This document shows positions 32,658 through 33,850 of a DNA stretch of 33,850 nt, in pieces. The notes under the pieces are model-generated. The model ran no database searches. It had not been told where the DNA came from and was given only the letters and a program-made list of their open reading frames with translations. Position 1 is the stretch's first letter; every line of letters begins with the position of its first letter. A program made the translations under genes and the position numbers. The stretch covers positions 1 through 33,850 of the forward strand of contig JAFXGR010000149.1 in assembly GCA_017520155.1 (NCBI GenBank). Direction: 5' to 3'. Origin of the DNA: Lachnospiraceae bacterium. Lineage in GTDB: Bacteria; Bacillota; Clostridia; Lachnospirales; Lachnospiraceae.

Positions 32658-33464
32658 ATGAAGGATATCAATAATAATTTATCAGCAAATCCTCAAGCAC
32701 AGTCAGATGGGATTCTTTCTACTTTTTTTTCAGCATATGGAAGAATTGGAATTGATACAGAGGAAGGCAATAGTAGCTTACCATTGGGAAAATTACGGGG
32801 CTATGAAAAGAATAAAAATATAAATTTAGGTGATGAATTTAAAGAAGCAAAAAGAAGAAGAGAGTATTTAAACGAATATTGGAAAAAGTATATGCCAAAA
32901 GAAAAGTATTTAACTATATTTTTTTTCAGGCAAAGGATGTTTCAGGATTTTTTTGAAGAGATGTTTAAAGAGTGTGAAAGAAAGTGGGTGAAAAAAGAAG
33001 GTATTTCCATTGAAAAACTTCTTTGTAGGGAAAGCTTTTTTTCAACCGGGGATTCTATTTTATCTTCTCGTTCTTTCCGAGATTATGAATCAGGAAATAA
33101 GATTATCGATAATATAAAAAAGGGATTTTTCGTTCCATGTATGTCATATTTTGTTCATGAAGAGGGAGATTTTGATTCTTTAACTTATTATGTATTAAAA
33201 AATAATACAGAAAAACAGAATAATGAATATATTATTTATTATTTTGAATTTGGAGATTTGTTTTTTAAAAAAGCAGATTGGTTTGGGATTTCGGAAGAAA
33301 TGGTCAGACGGATGTGGACAGATTCTTCTTTGATGAAAAAAATTAAAGTTAAAATGGCAGAAGAAATTTTTGAAAATCAAAATATCAGATGCAGTCCCGC
33401 CATATTGGATGATTTGATCAAAAAAGAAATTGAAAGTAGAATAAACTCTTGTACGAAGGAATGA
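32658..33464 (+). CDS. Hypothetical protein, no family recognised
   Basis: 268 residues, rich in Lys, Glu, Phe and Tyr, with no signal peptide or transmembrane segment. Segments that stand out are a hydrophilic N-terminus (NNNLSANPQAQSDG), a cluster of basic residues (KEAKRRREYLNEYWKKYMPKE), an aromatic run (LTIFFFRQRMFQDFFEEMF) and a helical lysine-rich C-terminus. Two cysteines (near 86 and 102) show no pattern. AGGAGG precedes the ATG by about 10 bases, and a hairpin terminator follows, so it is probably an independent expressed gene. The sequence is more A/T-rich than the glycolytic genes. I can assign no function. Confidence 0.72.
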   Translation: MKDINNNLSANPQAQSDGILSTFFSAYGRIGIDTEEGNSSLPLGKLRGYEKNKNINLGDEFKEAKRRREYLNEYWKKYMPKEKYLTIFFFRQRMFQDFFEEMFKECERKWVKKEGISIEKLLCRESFFSTGDSILSSRSFRDYESGNKIIDNIKKGFFVPCMSYFVHEEGDFDSLTYYVLKNNTEKQNNEYIIYYFEFGDLFFKKADWFGISEEMVRRMWTDSSLMKKIKVKMAEEIFENQNIRCSPAILDDLIKKEIESRINSCTKE

Positions 33465-33496
33465 TACAGTATTTTTATATTTGAGAAAGGAAGACT

Positions 33497-33531
33497 ATCC
33501 TCATGATGAAAAATGCATGGGGATATTTTTT
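33497..33531 (+). terminator. Terminator after the hypothetical gene
   Basis: ATCCTCATG (33497-33505) pairs with CATGGGGAT (33516-33524) with one wobble, then ATTTTTT. Confidence 0.8.
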
Positions 33532-33604
33532 ATGTTATATATTAAAAAAATTAAGACGAAATGGGCAGCATGTGATAGATAGAACAAGTGAATAGGAATA
33601 TATA

Positions 33605-33850
33605 ATGAATAACAAGATACAGTATATGACGGGAATTGCTCTCATGAGCGCAGTAATCTGCCTTTTGGGACCTATTGTAATTCCTATAGGAATTGTCCCT
33701 ATAAGCTTTGCGGGAATAGGAATTTATTTATCGCTATTTCTTCTTGGGAGAAAAAGAGGGGCGGCAGCAGTATTAATATATTTATTTCTGGGCTTTATGG
33801 GACTTCCCGTATTTTCGGGATTTACTGCAGGACCGGGAAGACTATTGGGG
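33605..33850 (+). CDS. bioY: BioY biotin transporter S-component, N-terminal part (cut by window edge)
   Basis: 82 codons are visible and the frame is open at the window end. The sequence MTGIALMSAVICLLGPIVIPIG, then VPISFAGIGIYLSLFLLGRKRGAAAVLIYLFLGFMGLPVFSGFTAGPGRLLG, matches the start of BioY, the substrate-binding membrane subunit of ECF-type biotin uptake: alternating hydrophobic helices and the conserved GLPVFsGftaG loop. AGGA precedes the ATG by about 5 bases. No BirA-type operator (paired TTAAC/GTTAA) was seen in 33532-33604. It is too short at the 3' end to judge the rest. Confidence 0.88.
   Translation, partial: MNNKIQYMTGIALMSAVICLLGPIVIPIGIVPISFAGIGIYLSLFLLGRKRGAAAVLIYLFLGFMGLPVFSGFTAGPGRLLG

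Overview
The window looks like a chromosomal segment of a low-GC, spore-forming Clostridia, most likely Lachnospiraceae. This rests on A/T-rich codon use, strong AGGAGG-type ribosome binding sites, Bacillota-type gene orders (yicC-remA-gmk-rpoZ-rimO-pgsA-cinA-recA-recX-rny and gap-pgk-tpiA), a Gram-positive LexA box at recA, RqcH, MurT/GatD, and SpoVB- and SpoIIM-like proteins. I cannot name the genus. I see no rRNA or tRNA genes, CRISPR array or prophage.

Layout. 1-1037: an AbiE-type toxin-antitoxin pair, cut by the left edge, is the only obvious defence genes. 1224-4600: a low-molecular-weight tyrosine phosphatase, then the TldD/TldE (PmbA) peptidase pair. 4638-7598: a MATE exporter divergent from a PadR regulator, a DUF1700 membrane protein and a short acidic membrane protein. 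7841-9940: a MurT/GatD-like pair for cell-wall precursor amidation. 9961-12238 (minus strand): a GNAT acetyltransferase and the ribosome-rescue factor RqcH. 12417-21743: the long housekeeping run from yicC to rny. 21957-23128: a NUDIX ADP-ribose pyrophosphatase and a SpoIIM-like membrane protein. 23183-25669 (minus): DAHP synthase and a SpoVB-like flippase. 26018-27899: mnmA and a convergent PHP-type histidinol phosphatase. 28171-31446: the glycolytic genes gap, pgk and tpiA. 31650-33850: a DUF2225 protein, an unrecognised protein and the start of bioY.

Most notable is a pair of 143-144 bp non-coding mobile elements, upstream of recA and of mnmA. Each has terminal inverted repeats beginning GTAACAGTTCA and is flanked by its own perfect 8-bp target duplication (GGTAAGTG and AAGTTATT). 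Ends beginning GTAA plus 8-bp duplications fit an IS66-type transposase acting in trans, so I call them MITEs. Two internal hairpins differ between the copies by paired changes that preserve base pairing.

Two enzymes carry unexpected changes at key residues. The GatD-like amidotransferase lacks the Cys and His expected of a class I glutaminase. The TldD metalloprotease reads HEACGR where the family has HExxxH. Regulatory sites readable from the sequence include a SOS box at recA, back-to-back rqcH/yicC promoters, and a 14-bp palindrome inside the padR promoter with a near copy 32 bp away.
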